Made by a program: the position numbers and the translations under genes. DNA of 64,000 nt. Source: Defluviitaleaceae bacterium. GTDB taxonomy: Bacteria; Bacillota; Clostridia; Lachnospirales; WQUN01. Positions 54,856-64,000 of this stretch are shown one piece after another. The notes beneath the pieces are model-generated. The model worked only from the letters and a program-made list of their open reading frames with translations, searched no databases and had not been told where the DNA came from. How positions within the stretch are numbered: position 1 is the stretch's first letter; each line of letters opens with the position of its first letter. Where the stretch lies: assembly GCA_009779835.1 (NCBI GenBank), contig WRBD01000008.1, positions 1 through 64,000 of the forward strand, written 5' to 3'.

Positions 54856-55266
54856 ATGATGACAAAAAAGAACAGCCTGCTTATTGTTGACGATGACGCT
54901 GCGAATCTCATGGAACTGACCCATATTTTTCGTGCGGAGTATAAAGTATATGTTGTTAAAGACGGCAAAGCTGCGTTGGAAAAAGCCACAGAGTCCTTGC
55001 CCGATTTGATTTTGCTGGATGTGATAATGCCGGATATGAACGGTTTTGATGTGCTTCGGGAGTTGAAAAAGTCTGAAAAGACAAAAGATATTCCCGTTAT
55101 TTTTATTACGGGTATGAATGATAATGAAAACGAAGGAGAAGGACTAAGCATTGGCGCGGTCGATTACATTCGTAAGCCTTTTAACACAACGGTTGTAAAG
55201 ATTAGGGTACGCAATCAAATTGAAATTGTAAAATTGAAACGGGGAAATTTAGCTTCCAACAACTAA
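54856..55266 (+). CDS. single-domain response regulator
   Basis: The 136-residue protein is a receiver domain only. It has the acidic pocket VDDDAAN, the phospho-acceptor aspartate in LLDVIMPDMNG, the TG switch residue region VIFITGM and the lysine in RKPF. With no output domain it resembles Spo0F- or CheY-like phosphorelay intermediates. The ATG at 54856 follows GGGAG; the track uses a GTG 15 bases earlier. It is 29 bases upstream of the giant protease gene. The two Hpt-containing kinases upstream are candidate phosphodonors, which is inference. Confidence 0.9.
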   Translation: MMTKKNSLLIVDDDAANLMELTHIFRAEYKVYVVKDGKAALEKATESLPDLILLDVIMPDMNGFDVLRELKKSEKTKDIPVIFITGMNDNENEGEGLSIGAVDYIRKPFNTTVVKIRVRNQIEIVKLKRGNLASNN

Positions 55267-55295
55267 TCCGATTAACATAAAGGAGAAAATTTAAC

Positions 55296-58200
55296 ATGAA
55301 AAAGACAACAAGCCGGTTAATAGCCGCTTTATTTGGGCTAATCATGATGTTTTCGGTGGTTTCGGCAAGCACATCGGTGCTGAATATAATAACATTGTAT
55401 GCGCAGGATTTCGGCAACGTATATGATTTGGACGTTGAATTTGACGAAGATGCCTTTTTTCTCGCAACAACAAGGCTTGTAATCGAAAACTGGGAGGATA
55501 ATTTTTTCTGTGCTGCCGTGTTTACGGTAAACAGCCCTTACATGACGGTTGATTCCGTACAGGTGGAAATTGACCCCAATATCGGCGCGTTGCCTGCATT
55601 TATTGACGGCAAAGCCATGCTTCCGCTTCTTGTTCTTGTTGACAAGGTAGATGGCAATGTGGATTTTGATGCCGTTCGGAAAAGAATATCTGTTGATACC
55701 AATGAGTTATCAATTGAACTGGAAATAGGTTCAACCGAAATGTATGTAAACGGAGAACAGGAATATTTGGAAGTAGCTCCATTCGTTGTGAATGACAGAA
55801 CTATGGTGTGCGTCGATACTGTTGCGGGACACATGGGGTTTGAAGTGGAGTATAACCCGACTACCATGGAAATAACATTGACAAGAGAATTCCAAACAAG
55901 ACGGCTTATCGCAAGAATATCCGCGCCCGTGGATTTTTCCGGTTTAAATGCAAAAGAAATTCTCGAAGGCTTAGACGACATAGTTATTTTGCAATTTGCA
56001 ACCGTTAATGAAGCCCGGGAAGCACATGATACATTAGCGTTAAACGAAAATGTTGTTTGGGTAGAGCCCGATTATTTTATTCCCGCGCTTCAACTGATAA
56101 GGGAAGATATTTACGAAAACCAAGATTCCGGCATAACAACAATGAATACGGTCACTCCCCTGTCGTGGGGTGTAGACAGAATGGGCTTGAACAGATATGC
56201 CGCGTACGTGGCGGGACGTGGAAGAACCGCATCTGTTGTTGTCGCCGTTTTAGACACAGGCGTAGACGCAAGCCATTCTTTTTTGGCAGGCCGCGTTCTA
56301 TCAACCGGACGGTGCTTCGTATCTTCAAATCCCAATAATCCTTACGATATAGAAGGACACGGAACACACGTAGCGGGAACCGTTGTGGACGGAACACCGG
56401 GTTTGAACAATATTAAAATTTTGCCTGTAAAAGTTTTAGGCAATAACGGTTCCAGCGTTGGTTCAAGTGTTAATAACGGCATCATATGGGCGGCAAGCAG
56501 GTCTGATGTTTTAAATTTAAGCTTGGGCGGACGGCACAACAGTCAAGCCCAGCGCGAGGCAGTTCAGTATGCCATGAATACCCACGGCACAACGGTTGTT
56601 GTAGCCGCGGGAAACAGCAACGAACACGCAAGATATTTTTCTCCCGCCTCTGTTCCGGGTGTTATAACGGTGTCGGCAACAGATAACGCAAACAGGGGTG
56701 CTTCATTCACTAATTGGGGAAATCCCCCTGTTGATATAGGCGCGCCGGGTGTAGGAATAAACAGCAGTGTTTCTTCTACTATTCAAACCAGTCCCAATGT
56801 ATGGCGAAACATAGGTGCCAATCAATACAGGTCTTTTAACGGCACCTCGATGGCAGCACCTCATGTTGCGGCGGCGGCGGCAATGTATATTCTGAACAAT
56901 CCGGGCATTTCCCCTGCACAGGTATTGGCACGATTCAGAAGCTATGTAAATACTCCCGCGGGTTGGAACAGCAGATACGGTACGGGAATTCTTAACATGG
57001 ATTTGGCTCCCCGCAGTCAGGGCGGGTCAAGCCCCGGAACAATAAACGGAACGGTGCGGGCTTCCGCGGGCGGAGCCGGGGTTGCCAACGCAAATGTGAC
57101 TTTATTTAATATTAGCACAGGGGAGAGACGAAATGCGATAACACAAGCCAACGGCTCTTATCAGTTTACCGGTGTACCGAACGGCACTTATCGTGTTGTT
57201 TTCCATATGAACGGACGTAATTCAAGGCTCTCCGGCAATATTGTATTAAATAATAACGCGCAAACAGTCAATGAAAATAATTTTTCGGCGGCTGCCACAG
57301 GAAACCCTACCCGGCGCGCCCTTATTGTGCAGATTAACGGATTGCCCGCGCAGTTGCCCGCGGGAACAAGTATTGCACTCGACGGCATACAGCTTAACCA
57401 TCTTGGCGGCAGATTTTGGCATCGCGACGGAGACGGGCTTCCCGACGCAAACGGCGGTGTAGGCAGTCTTAGCATAAATATACCTAATCATACAATCACA
57501 CCCGTTGTTCCGTTTACCGTGAACGCGGCAAGCTATACGCAGGGGCTGGCGCATACCATATTTACGGCAGCACCTGCCGCCCCGGTTACCGGCGGCACAA
57601 TAAGCGGCACAATCCGGGCTTTATCGGGCGGAACAGGTATTGCCAATGTAAATGTGTCTTTGTTCAACATAAATACGGGCGAAAGACGAAACACAACCAC
57701 ACAAACCGCAGGTTCTTATTCGTTCACCGGTGTAGCAAACGGCACATATCGTATTTTTGTTCACGCATCGGGTCGCTCCCCTGTGTGGTCGGTACCCGCT
57801 GTGGTAAATAATAATTCTTTGGCGTTTAACGTGGATACCTTTGCCACTGGAAGCTCGGTTTCGGCTATATTGATGATTAACGGATTGCCGAACAACCCCG
57901 TTCCCGCCGGAACAACAGTTGTGATTGAAGGTATCGGCGGCAACCGCATCTTTACTCATTTGGGCGGTCAAATGTGGCATTATCCCGGGCGCGGGTTTAG
58001 CTTTAATGAAACTTTGGGCGGAATCGGTACTGTTCGCGTAACTTCACCGGGGCTTTCATTTACGCCCACTTCCATTGATTTAAACACGGCAAGCTACGGC
58101 GGCACCGGTCTTGCAAGTATTTCTATGACCGCGCAGTTACAAACAAATCGCGAAATAACACTGAACCGCAACGTCGGCACAGGCGGCACAGAAGTTATAA

Positions 58201-61200
58201 TTATGCCGAATTCAAACGCCGCGCTTGCGTCAAGAATATCCCCTTCAACCCTCGTTGCGCCGTCCCGCACAGGGCATACCTTTGACGGATATTGGACTGC
58301 GGAAAACGGCGGCAACAGGGTTATAAACGCAAGCATGTCGGCGTTTGAGTCAAGCGTAACGAACTTCACAAACGTAAGCGCGCAATGGATAAATACCGTG
58401 TCGCCGGTAACGCTTCACGCGCGGTGGCTCCCGACAACAACGAATGTCACATTAAGCCGCCCGAATGCCACAACCTCCGGCACGGCAAATTTTACGGCAA
58501 CGTTCAATTCCCCCTCAACCAACCCGGCAATGCTGATTATGCCATCACGAAACGGCTTCAACTTTGACGGATACTGGACGGCTGAATCCGGCGGAAGCAG
58601 GGTTATAAACACAAACGGAAACTTAGCGCAGAGTGTTTCGGGCTTCACAAACGCAAACAGTCAATGGATAAACACAAACTCGGCGGTAACGCTTCACGCG
58701 CGGTGGATAGCGATACCGGCAACCGTCACGTTAAGTCAACCGGACGCCACAACTCCCGGCACGGCAAGCTTTACGCCTACAGTCGGTTCTTCGGCAACCA
58801 ACCCAACAACGTTAATCATGCCCACGCGAATCGGTTTCGTTTTTGAAGGATACTTTGTATCGGAATCCGGCGGCAGTAAAGTTATAAATGAAGACGGAAC
58901 TTTCGTGCCGAATGTTGTAAATTTCACAAACGCAAACGGTCAATGGATAAATACCGCTACGGCGGTGACGCTTCACGCACGATGGGGTATAACAACAAAC
59001 CGCACAATAAACCTTAATAAAAACGGCGGCACGGGCGGCACAGATTTTATAATAATGCCGGGTGCAACCGTCAGGCTCAGTGACAGAATATCCCCGACTA
59101 CGGAACTGATTCCGCCGACCCGCGCAGGCTACCTCTTTGACGGATACTGGACGGCGGAAACAGGCGGCAGCAGGGTTATAGGCGAAAATATGCTTATATT
59201 TAGTTTGAACGTTCCGAATTTTACAAACTTTAGCTTTGAATGGATAAATACCTCCCCGTCGGTGATGCTTTACGCACGGTGGATACTGATAGCAGATGAA
59301 ACGACCGTAACTTTAAGCAGTCCGGAAGCCACAACCCAAGGCACGGGCAGTTTTACGGCGATACGTAATTACACCGGGCAAGTAACACTAACCATGCCTG
59401 CGCGAAACGGCTTCACATTTTCCGGATATTGGACGGGCGCAACCGGCTTTGGTGTCAGAGTCATAAACGCGGACGGAACTTTTGTACCGAATGCTTCAAA
59501 TTTCACAAACGCACAAGGGCAATGGATAAATATTTCTCCGGCGGTGACGCTTCACGCACGATGGATATCCAACACCACCGTAGCCTTAACCCCGAACAAC
59601 ACAACGGGTTCTACAACCGTACACGCACCGCTTACGGTGACGAATACTGCTCCCGGTGCAAGAATAGTCACATTGCAGGCTCCCGTAGGTAATAACTTGA
59701 ATGACCGCCCCGAATTGTTTAATTCATCAAACATTCAAGTCACAACCATAAGTACCACAGGCTTTTCGTATAGCATCTTCCTTCAACCGGGCGAAGTGTG
59801 GCGCGGATTTTTAGGGACATACGGAAATGTAGTCAGGCCCGACAACAGACCCATACAAATCACCTCTGCATGGGAAGCAACGGGAACGAACCGCGTAATA
59901 ATCCTAAACCCGAACGGCGGCACAGCCGGCACCGAATTTATATTAATGCCCGGTTCAAACGCTGAACTTAGGGATAGATTGCTTCCTACGGCAACTCTCG
60001 ATAATCCGACCCGTGCGGGATATAACTTTACAGGCTACTGGACGACACCCACCGGCGGCAGCAGGGTTATGGCAGACAGGTTTTCTTTTACAAGAAACAT
60101 TACAGGCTTAACAAACGATGAGCGTGAATGGATAAATCCGGCTTCGCAGGTGACGCTTTACGCCCAATGGGAACCGATAGCAGAAATAACGACCGTCAAT
60201 TTAAGCAGCCCGAATGCCACAACCCACGGCACGCCGAGTTTTACGATAACGCGTAATACCAACGTAACCAACCCGATAACGCTGACCATGCCGACACGAA
60301 CCGGCTATACCTTTAACGGATACTGGACATTTTTCGGCGGAAACGGGGGTTACAGGGTTATAAATTCCGACGGAACTCTCGGGCGAGATGTTTTTGGTTA
60401 CACAGACGTAAACGGGAACTGGATACGAGCCGGTTTGTCACTTACTCTCTACGCCGGGTGGATAGAAAACACCGATGACAACAGAATATTCTTAACCCCG
60501 AATATCACAACGGGGGAAACACTTTCCTACGTTCCCATAACGGTAACGAATACGACTGATACGACAAGAGCAGTTACAATGCAGGCTCACGAAGGGCTTA
60601 CCGGCACTGACGACCCTGTCTTGTATAATTCATCGAATGTACGCATCGCGTTTCAAAATCTCGGTCATGGATTTTCGCATACAATCACGCTTTTGGCGGG
60701 AGAATCATGGAACGGATTTTTAGGAACAAACGGAAATACAACAAGACCTGCCAACAGACCAATAATTATTACCGCCGTTTGGGGTACAACCGCGAATCGC
60801 ATAATAAACTTGAACCGCAACGGCGGCACAGGCGGCACGGAAATTATAACGATGCCGGATTCAAACGCCGTACTTGCGGAAAGATTATCCCCGACGGAGG
60901 CTCTTGTCGCGCCGACCCGCGCAGGGTACACCTTTGACGGATACTGGACGGCGGAAACCGACGGTAGCAGAGTTATAAACTCAAACATGATTTTATTTGC
61001 GGAAAACGTTGCCGGTTTCACAGACGATGATTGGCAATGGACACGTACGACTACACCCACTACCCTTTTCGCCCGATGGATACCAAACTCCGTTAATATA
61101 AACTTGGAATTCAATGGCGGCACAGGCGGCACGGAAGCCATAACAATGCCGGATACAAACGCCACGCTTGCGGGAAGATTGTACCCGGCGGCACTAATCG

Positions 61201-63575
61201 CACCATACCGCACAGGGTACACCTTTGACGGATACTGGACGGCGGAAACCGGCGGCAGCAGAGTTATAAGCTCAAACATGACGACGTTTGAGACGAACGT
61301 AACAAACTTCACAAACGCAAGCGCGCAATGGACGCGTACAATTACACCTACTGTACTTTTCGCCCGATGGATACCCGACACCGCTTCAGCGGTAATATCC
61401 GTAAGCAATGCGGAAGCCGCAATCGGTGAAATTGCCGAGGTTGATATATGGTTGCGCAACAGCCCGGGCATTGCGGGAACAAGGCTGAATGTGGAATATA
61501 ATCCCGATTATCTGCGGCTGTGTTCGTCCACGCCTTTTAAAGCAGGAAATATACTAACCGCTTTTTCCCATTCGGAAAATATTAACACTATTCCTCTAAG
61601 GCTCAATTTTGAAAGTGCGACACTGGCTAATTTTTACGGTGACGGGACACTTATAACATTGCGGTTTGAAATTTTGCCGGGGGCTTTGGGTTCGGTTCCC
61701 GTAATGGTAAGCGTTATCGAAGCTTTCAATTTTCTTGGAGAAAGTGTAAACCTCGAAGTTTCCAACGGCAGTGTGGATATTACGTCCGAAACAATTTTAT
61801 TTGGAGATGTTGACGGAAACGGGGTTGTAAATATGGCCGATGTGTTTTTGCTGAGGCGATATTTGGCAGGGCACAACATTCCCGTAAATGAAGGACTCCC
61901 CTTAATTCCGCCCACAGAAAATAATATTTTCACCGCCAACTTACAAGCCGCGGATGTCGCCGCTCCTTTCGGCGTACCGAACAATGTGAATTTAGCAGAT
62001 GTTTTTCTGTTGCGGCGATATCTTGCGGGGCATAATGTAAAACTTGGGAATTCGGAAATAATGCCGGTCATCACCATGAGCGACGATGAGGTTTCTCTCG
62101 AAGTGCGGGTGTCAAAAGAATCGGCTTCTCCGGGCGAATATGTAGATGTAGATGTATATCTCAATGCCAATCCCGGGTTGGTAATTGCGCAATTTACGCT
62201 GGGTTTCGACCCACGGCTTGAAGTTGTTCAAATGCCTGAGGTTGTTCTCCCCGGTTTTTCACTAACCCCTCCGGTATCGCCCTTTCCGAATCCGTTGCCC
62301 CTCGGCTTCGACTCTCATACATTTGCAGATGTAACCGCTACGGGAACATTGGTGACAACCCGTTTCAGAGTTCGTGAAGATGCCGAACCCGGCGAACTGA
62401 ATTTCACGCTGGGCTTTACGGACGGGCGGAATATCATAATGAATTTTGCGGGAACAACTTTTGCGCCTTCGCTGACAAACGCTCAAATAAAAATCACAGA
62501 AGCCCCTCCTGCCGCCATTGTTTCAATTACGCCAACTGCCGCCACCGTAAACGATTTTATGAATATAACGTCTGCCGGATTTAATCGTAACGCCGTTTTC
62601 AATGTGGAAGGCACAAATCTGTCCGGCATAACAGCCGCAAGCTTTAACGTAAACAGCGGTTTACCCGCATGGGTTTCCGCAGGGACGATTACGCTGTCCG
62701 ACGTAACCGCAACAGATGCAACTTTAATCGTGCCTTTGACCGTAGCCGAAAACATCGCAGAAGCAAGAGGGCCTGTGAATTTTATAATCAGTAATACAAT
62801 CTCCGCCGCCGTGAACGGCGAACTGCCGATAAATCAAGTGGGTGCAATAGCGCGCATTATCACAAATGCCAATATAATTTTACCCGTGCCGGTTATAAAC
62901 GAAACCCCTGTGACTGTTATTTCAGACCCCGGCGGGCAATGGGACACGCTTGTTTTGTGGAGTCCCACATTTATCGCTGTTTTCGAGCCGGAAACCATAT
63001 ACACGGCAATTATCAATGTAGCACCAAGAGAAGGCTTCACTTTAAACGGTATTCCCGTAAATTTCTTCACAGTAAACGGTGTTACGCCAACTGTCGGCAA
63101 TTCTGTCGGCAGAGGGGAATTTTCACATCAGTTTTCACCTACCGGCAAACAAAACATTCCAAACACAATCACCATATTAAATGGCGGAGACGGCGCGAGA
63201 GCTTTTCCGAACCCGGCATATTCAGGTCAAAACGTCGTTTTATACGCCGGAACACCCCCGGAGGGCAATTGGTTTGTACGCTGGGCTTCTGACTCGCCGG
63301 GTGTAGTTATCCTCAACCCGATGCAAGAAAGCGAAGCATCTTTTATAATGCCCAACAATCCCGTAACCATAACGGCAACGTGGACAGACTGCCTCGCAAC
63401 CATGCTTGCGGCTCTTATTGAATACGCGGAAGAGCTTCTTAGGAATACCCACCAATCCTCAGACGGCAGTGGCGTGCCTAAAACCGAACTTTGGACAGAC
63501 TCACACGCACGCAAAGCTCTTCAAGACGCAATTAACGAGGCACAACATATATTGTCAGAGTTAAAGGTTGAATAA
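55296..63575 (+). CDS. giant secreted subtilisin-like protein with B-repeats, cohesin-like and dockerin modules
   Basis: The 2759-residue protein has a signal peptide (about 1-25), a stalk-type copper-amine-oxidase-N-like domain (about 85-205), an I9-like propeptide region and an S8 protease domain. The protease has Asp in VLDTGVD (about 320), His in GHGTHVAG (about 356) and Ser in NGTSMAAPH (about 517). Two carboxypeptidase-regulatory-like domains (about 585-860) follow. Then come nine Listeria-Bacteroides B-repeats interrupted by two 105-residue modules (about 950-2028), a cohesin-like domain (about 2030-2165), a dockerin-like module with two LADVFLLRRYL-type helices (about 2169-2248), a second cohesin-like domain (about 2264-2400) and a beta-rich tail. 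No sortase motif is seen. It probably acts at the cell surface or in a multi-enzyme complex. Confidence 0.9.
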   Translation: MKKTTSRLIAALFGLIMMFSVVSASTSVLNIITLYAQDFGNVYDLDVEFDEDAFFLATTRLVIENWEDNFFCAAVFTVNSPYMTVDSVQVEIDPNIGALPAFIDGKAMLPLLVLVDKVDGNVDFDAVRKRISVDTNELSIELEIGSTEMYVNGEQEYLEVAPFVVNDRTMVCVDTVAGHMGFEVEYNPTTMEITLTREFQTRRLIARISAPVDFSGLNAKEILEGLDDIVILQFATVNEAREAHDTLALNENVVWVEPDYFIPALQLIREDIYENQDSGITTMNTVTPLSWGVDRMGLNRYAAYVAGRGRTASVVVAVLDTGVDASHSFLAGRVLSTGRCFVSSNPNNPYDIEGHGTHVAGTVVDGTPGLNNIKILPVKVLGNNGSSVGSSVNNGIIWAASRSDVLNLSLGGRHNSQAQREAVQYAMNTHGTTVVVAAGNSNEHARYFSPASVPGVITVSATDNANRGASFTNWGNPPVDIGAPGVGINSSVSSTIQTSPNVWRNIGANQYRSFNGTSMAAPHVAAAAAMYILNNPGISPAQVLARFRSYVNTPAGWNSRYGTGILNMDLAPRSQGGSSPGTINGTVRASAGGAGVANANVTLFNISTGERRNAITQANGSYQFTGVPNGTYRVVFHMNGRNSRLSGNIVLNNNAQTVNENNFSAAATGNPTRRALIVQINGLPAQLPAGTSIALDGIQLNHLGGRFWHRDGDGLPDANGGVGSLSINIPNHTITPVVPFTVNAASYTQGLAHTIFTAAPAAPVTGGTISGTIRALSGGTGIANVNVSLFNINTGERRNTTTQTAGSYSFTGVANGTYRIFVHASGRSPVWSVPAVVNNNSLAFNVDTFATGSSVSAILMINGLPNNPVPAGTTVVIEGIGGNRIFTHLGGQMWHYPGRGFSFNETLGGIGTVRVTSPGLSFTPTSIDLNTASYGGTGLASISMTAQLQTNREITLNRNVGTGGTEVIIMPNSNAALASRISPSTLVAPSRTGHTFDGYWTAENGGNRVINASMSAFESSVTNFTNVSAQWINTVSPVTLHARWLPTTTNVTLSRPNATTSGTANFTATFNSPSTNPAMLIMPSRNGFNFDGYWTAESGGSRVINTNGNLAQSVSGFTNANSQWINTNSAVTLHARWIAIPATVTLSQPDATTPGTASFTPTVGSSATNPTTLIMPTRIGFVFEGYFVSESGGSKVINEDGTFVPNVVNFTNANGQWINTATAVTLHARWGITTNRTINLNKNGGTGGTDFIIMPGATVRLSDRISPTTELIPPTRAGYLFDGYWTAETGGSRVIGENMLIFSLNVPNFTNFSFEWINTSPSVMLYARWILIADETTVTLSSPEATTQGTGSFTAIRNYTGQVTLTMPARNGFTFSGYWTGATGFGVRVINADGTFVPNASNFTNAQGQWINISPAVTLHARWISNTTVALTPNNTTGSTTVHAPLTVTNTAPGARIVTLQAPVGNNLNDRPELFNSSNIQVTTISTTGFSYSIFLQPGEVWRGFLGTYGNVVRPDNRPIQITSAWEATGTNRVIILNPNGGTAGTEFILMPGSNAELRDRLLPTATLDNPTRAGYNFTGYWTTPTGGSRVMADRFSFTRNITGLTNDEREWINPASQVTLYAQWEPIAEITTVNLSSPNATTHGTPSFTITRNTNVTNPITLTMPTRTGYTFNGYWTFFGGNGGYRVINSDGTLGRDVFGYTDVNGNWIRAGLSLTLYAGWIENTDDNRIFLTPNITTGETLSYVPITVTNTTDTTRAVTMQAHEGLTGTDDPVLYNSSNVRIAFQNLGHGFSHTITLLAGESWNGFLGTNGNTTRPANRPIIITAVWGTTANRIINLNRNGGTGGTEIITMPDSNAVLAERLSPTEALVAPTRAGYTFDGYWTAETDGSRVINSNMILFAENVAGFTDDDWQWTRTTTPTTLFARWIPNSVNINLEFNGGTGGTEAITMPDTNATLAGRLYPAALIAPYRTGYTFDGYWTAETGGSRVISSNMTTFETNVTNFTNASAQWTRTITPTVLFARWIPDTASAVISVSNAEAAIGEIAEVDIWLRNSPGIAGTRLNVEYNPDYLRLCSSTPFKAGNILTAFSHSENINTIPLRLNFESATLANFYGDGTLITLRFEILPGALGSVPVMVSVIEAFNFLGESVNLEVSNGSVDITSETILFGDVDGNGVVNMADVFLLRRYLAGHNIPVNEGLPLIPPTENNIFTANLQAADVAAPFGVPNNVNLADVFLLRRYLAGHNVKLGNSEIMPVITMSDDEVSLEVRVSKESASPGEYVDVDVYLNANPGLVIAQFTLGFDPRLEVVQMPEVVLPGFSLTPPVSPFPNPLPLGFDSHTFADVTATGTLVTTRFRVREDAEPGELNFTLGFTDGRNIIMNFAGTTFAPSLTNAQIKITEAPPAAIVSITPTAATVNDFMNITSAGFNRNAVFNVEGTNLSGITAASFNVNSGLPAWVSAGTITLSDVTATDATLIVPLTVAENIAEARGPVNFIISNTISAAVNGELPINQVGAIARIITNANIILPVPVINETPVTVISDPGGQWDTLVLWSPTFIAVFEPETIYTAIINVAPREGFTLNGIPVNFFTVNGVTPTVGNSVGRGEFSHQFSPTGKQNIPNTITILNGGDGARAFPNPAYSGQNVVLYAGTPPEGNWFVRWASDSPGVVILNPMQESEASFIMPNNPVTITATWTDCLATMLAALIEYAEELLRNTHQSSDGSGVPKTELWTDSHARKALQDAINEAQHILSELKVE
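58146..61380 (+). repeat. coding tandem repeat region (nine B-repeats)
   Basis: Nine units of about 85-95 codons share TFDGYWTAExGGSRVI and end in LHARW or LYARW. Several keep near-identical DNA such as TTTGACGGATACTGGAC, implying recent duplication or gene conversion. Two copies of a separate module (TGFSYSIFLQPGEVWRGFLG and GHGFSHTITLLAGESWNGFL) are interspersed. Confidence 0.85.
61802..62040 (+). other. dockerin-like module within the giant protease
   Basis: GDVDGNGVVNMADVFLLRRYLAG is a canonical calcium-binding dockerin repeat. The second, PNNVNLADVFLLRRYLAG, keeps the helix but has a degenerate calcium loop. The module is flanked on both sides by cohesin-like domains. Confidence 0.8.
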
Positions 63576-63651
63576 TGCACACTTGCATAAATTTGAATTT
63601 TTTTTTAAAATGTAATTTAATTGAAAAAATGTATCCAAGAAAGGATTGCTC

Positions 63652-64000
63652 ATGAATAAAAAAATTAAGAAGGTATTATGTGCGAACAGAGGCGAGATTG
63701 CCATTCGCGTTTTTAGGGCATGTAAGGATTTAGGGCTTAACACAGTTGCTATTTACGCAAAAGAAGACCAGTATAATTTATTCCGCACGAAAGCGGACGC
63801 GTCCTATGTGATTGGCGAGAACCGCACACCGCTGGGCGCGTATCTTGACATTGACGCGATTATCCGTCTTGCGAAGAAAAAAAATGTAGACGCGATTCAT
63901 CCGGGTTACGGATTTCTTTCCGAGAACGCGAATTTTGCGCGTGCCTGCGAAGAAAACGGGATTATTTTTATCGGGCCGTCATCGAAAGTGCTTTTGCAAA
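63652..64000 (+). CDS. pyc: pyruvate carboxylase, 5' part
   Basis: From the ATG at 63652, behind AAAGGA, 116 codons run to the window edge. They encode the biotin carboxylase N-terminus: [17 protein letters not shown], then [15 protein letters not shown]. The segment [21 protein letters not shown] with GAYLDID is the form seen in pyruvate carboxylase rather than acetyl-CoA carboxylase subunit AccC. The enzyme makes oxaloacetate from pyruvate and bicarbonate, feeding the reductive branch common in anaerobes. It is absent from the ORF track because it has no stop in the window. The assignment would be settled by the downstream carboxyltransferase domain. Confidence 0.88.
   Translation, partial: MNKKIKKVLCANRGEIAIRVFRACKDLGLNTVAIYAKEDQYNLFRTKADASYVIGENRTPLGAYLDIDAIIRLAKKKNVDAIHPGYGFLSENANFARACEENGIIFIGPSSKVLLQ

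Noticed and set aside
58146-61380. Possible CRISPR array because of regular DNA repeats
   Set aside because: Repeat units are about 270 bases long, coding and in frame throughout, and no cas genes are present.
60665-61471. 268-codon minus-strand ORF
   Set aside because: It lies wholly inside the B-repeat region of the giant protease and repeats with the same period, so it is a shadow of biased codon use in the repeats.

Overview
The window looks like chromosome of an anaerobic, endospore-forming member of the Bacillota (Clostridia), probably a fibre-associated gut or rumen bacterium. The evidence is a full-length Spo0A, strong AGGAGG ribosome binding sites, a pyrD/pyrK-type dihydroorotate dehydrogenase, a secreted family 11 xylanase, and a giant surface protease with cohesin and dockerin modules. 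Base composition is moderate (mid-40s % GC by eye). No tRNA, rRNA, CRISPR array or intact insertion sequence was seen.

Layout. Positions 1-7604 are housekeeping: a fragment at the left edge, cinA and an S41 protease (minus), spo0A, the transaldolase-transketolase pair, and a WYL regulator (minus). Positions 7723-8584 are a scar: a decayed mscL and a 53-codon remnant of an IS5-type transposase. Positions 8640-31439 hold the most unusual locus, eleven tightly packed plus-strand genes ending at a strong terminator. Positions 31578-39910 return to core functions (ahcY, htrA, xylanase, and the pyrC-F-K-D-E operon on the minus strand). Positions 39999-48884 carry a zinc-ribbon/WG-repeat membrane protein and two very large hybrid sensor kinases. 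Positions 48885-49367 contain no gene but have a consensus promoter followed by a strongly structured stretch, a candidate non-coding RNA. Positions 49538-54794 carry a small membrane protein, a beta-lactamase-fold serine hydrolase and a coupled pair of ABC exporter half-transporters. Positions 54856-63575 carry a single-domain response regulator followed by a 2759-residue subtilisin-like surface protein. The right edge holds the start of pyruvate carboxylase.

The 8.6-31.4 kb locus encodes, in order: a membrane-anchored VWA protein; a tubulin/FtsZ-superfamily protein with the GGTGSG signature; a 686-residue protein of unknown family; a small beta-rich protein; a zinc-ribbon P-loop GTPase; a 976-residue membrane protein whose N-terminus resembles GTPase-associated GAP1-N2 proteins; a leucine-rich-repeat membrane protein; a second VWA membrane protein; a PP2C phosphatase; a Ser/Thr kinase with an extracellular solute-binding-like domain; and a second, probably catalytically impaired kinase with eight PASTA repeats and an Ig-like/B-repeat ectodomain. 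The inferred logic is a transmembrane signalling system. Outside sensors would act through reversible Ser/Thr phosphorylation on a cytoplasmic GTPase and tubulin-like polymer module, with the VWA proteins as metal-dependent scaffolds. Whether it serves cell-surface organisation, defence or contact sensing cannot be settled from sequence. The PP2C reading frame is broken just before its last catalytic motif, which matters for whether the system is intact.
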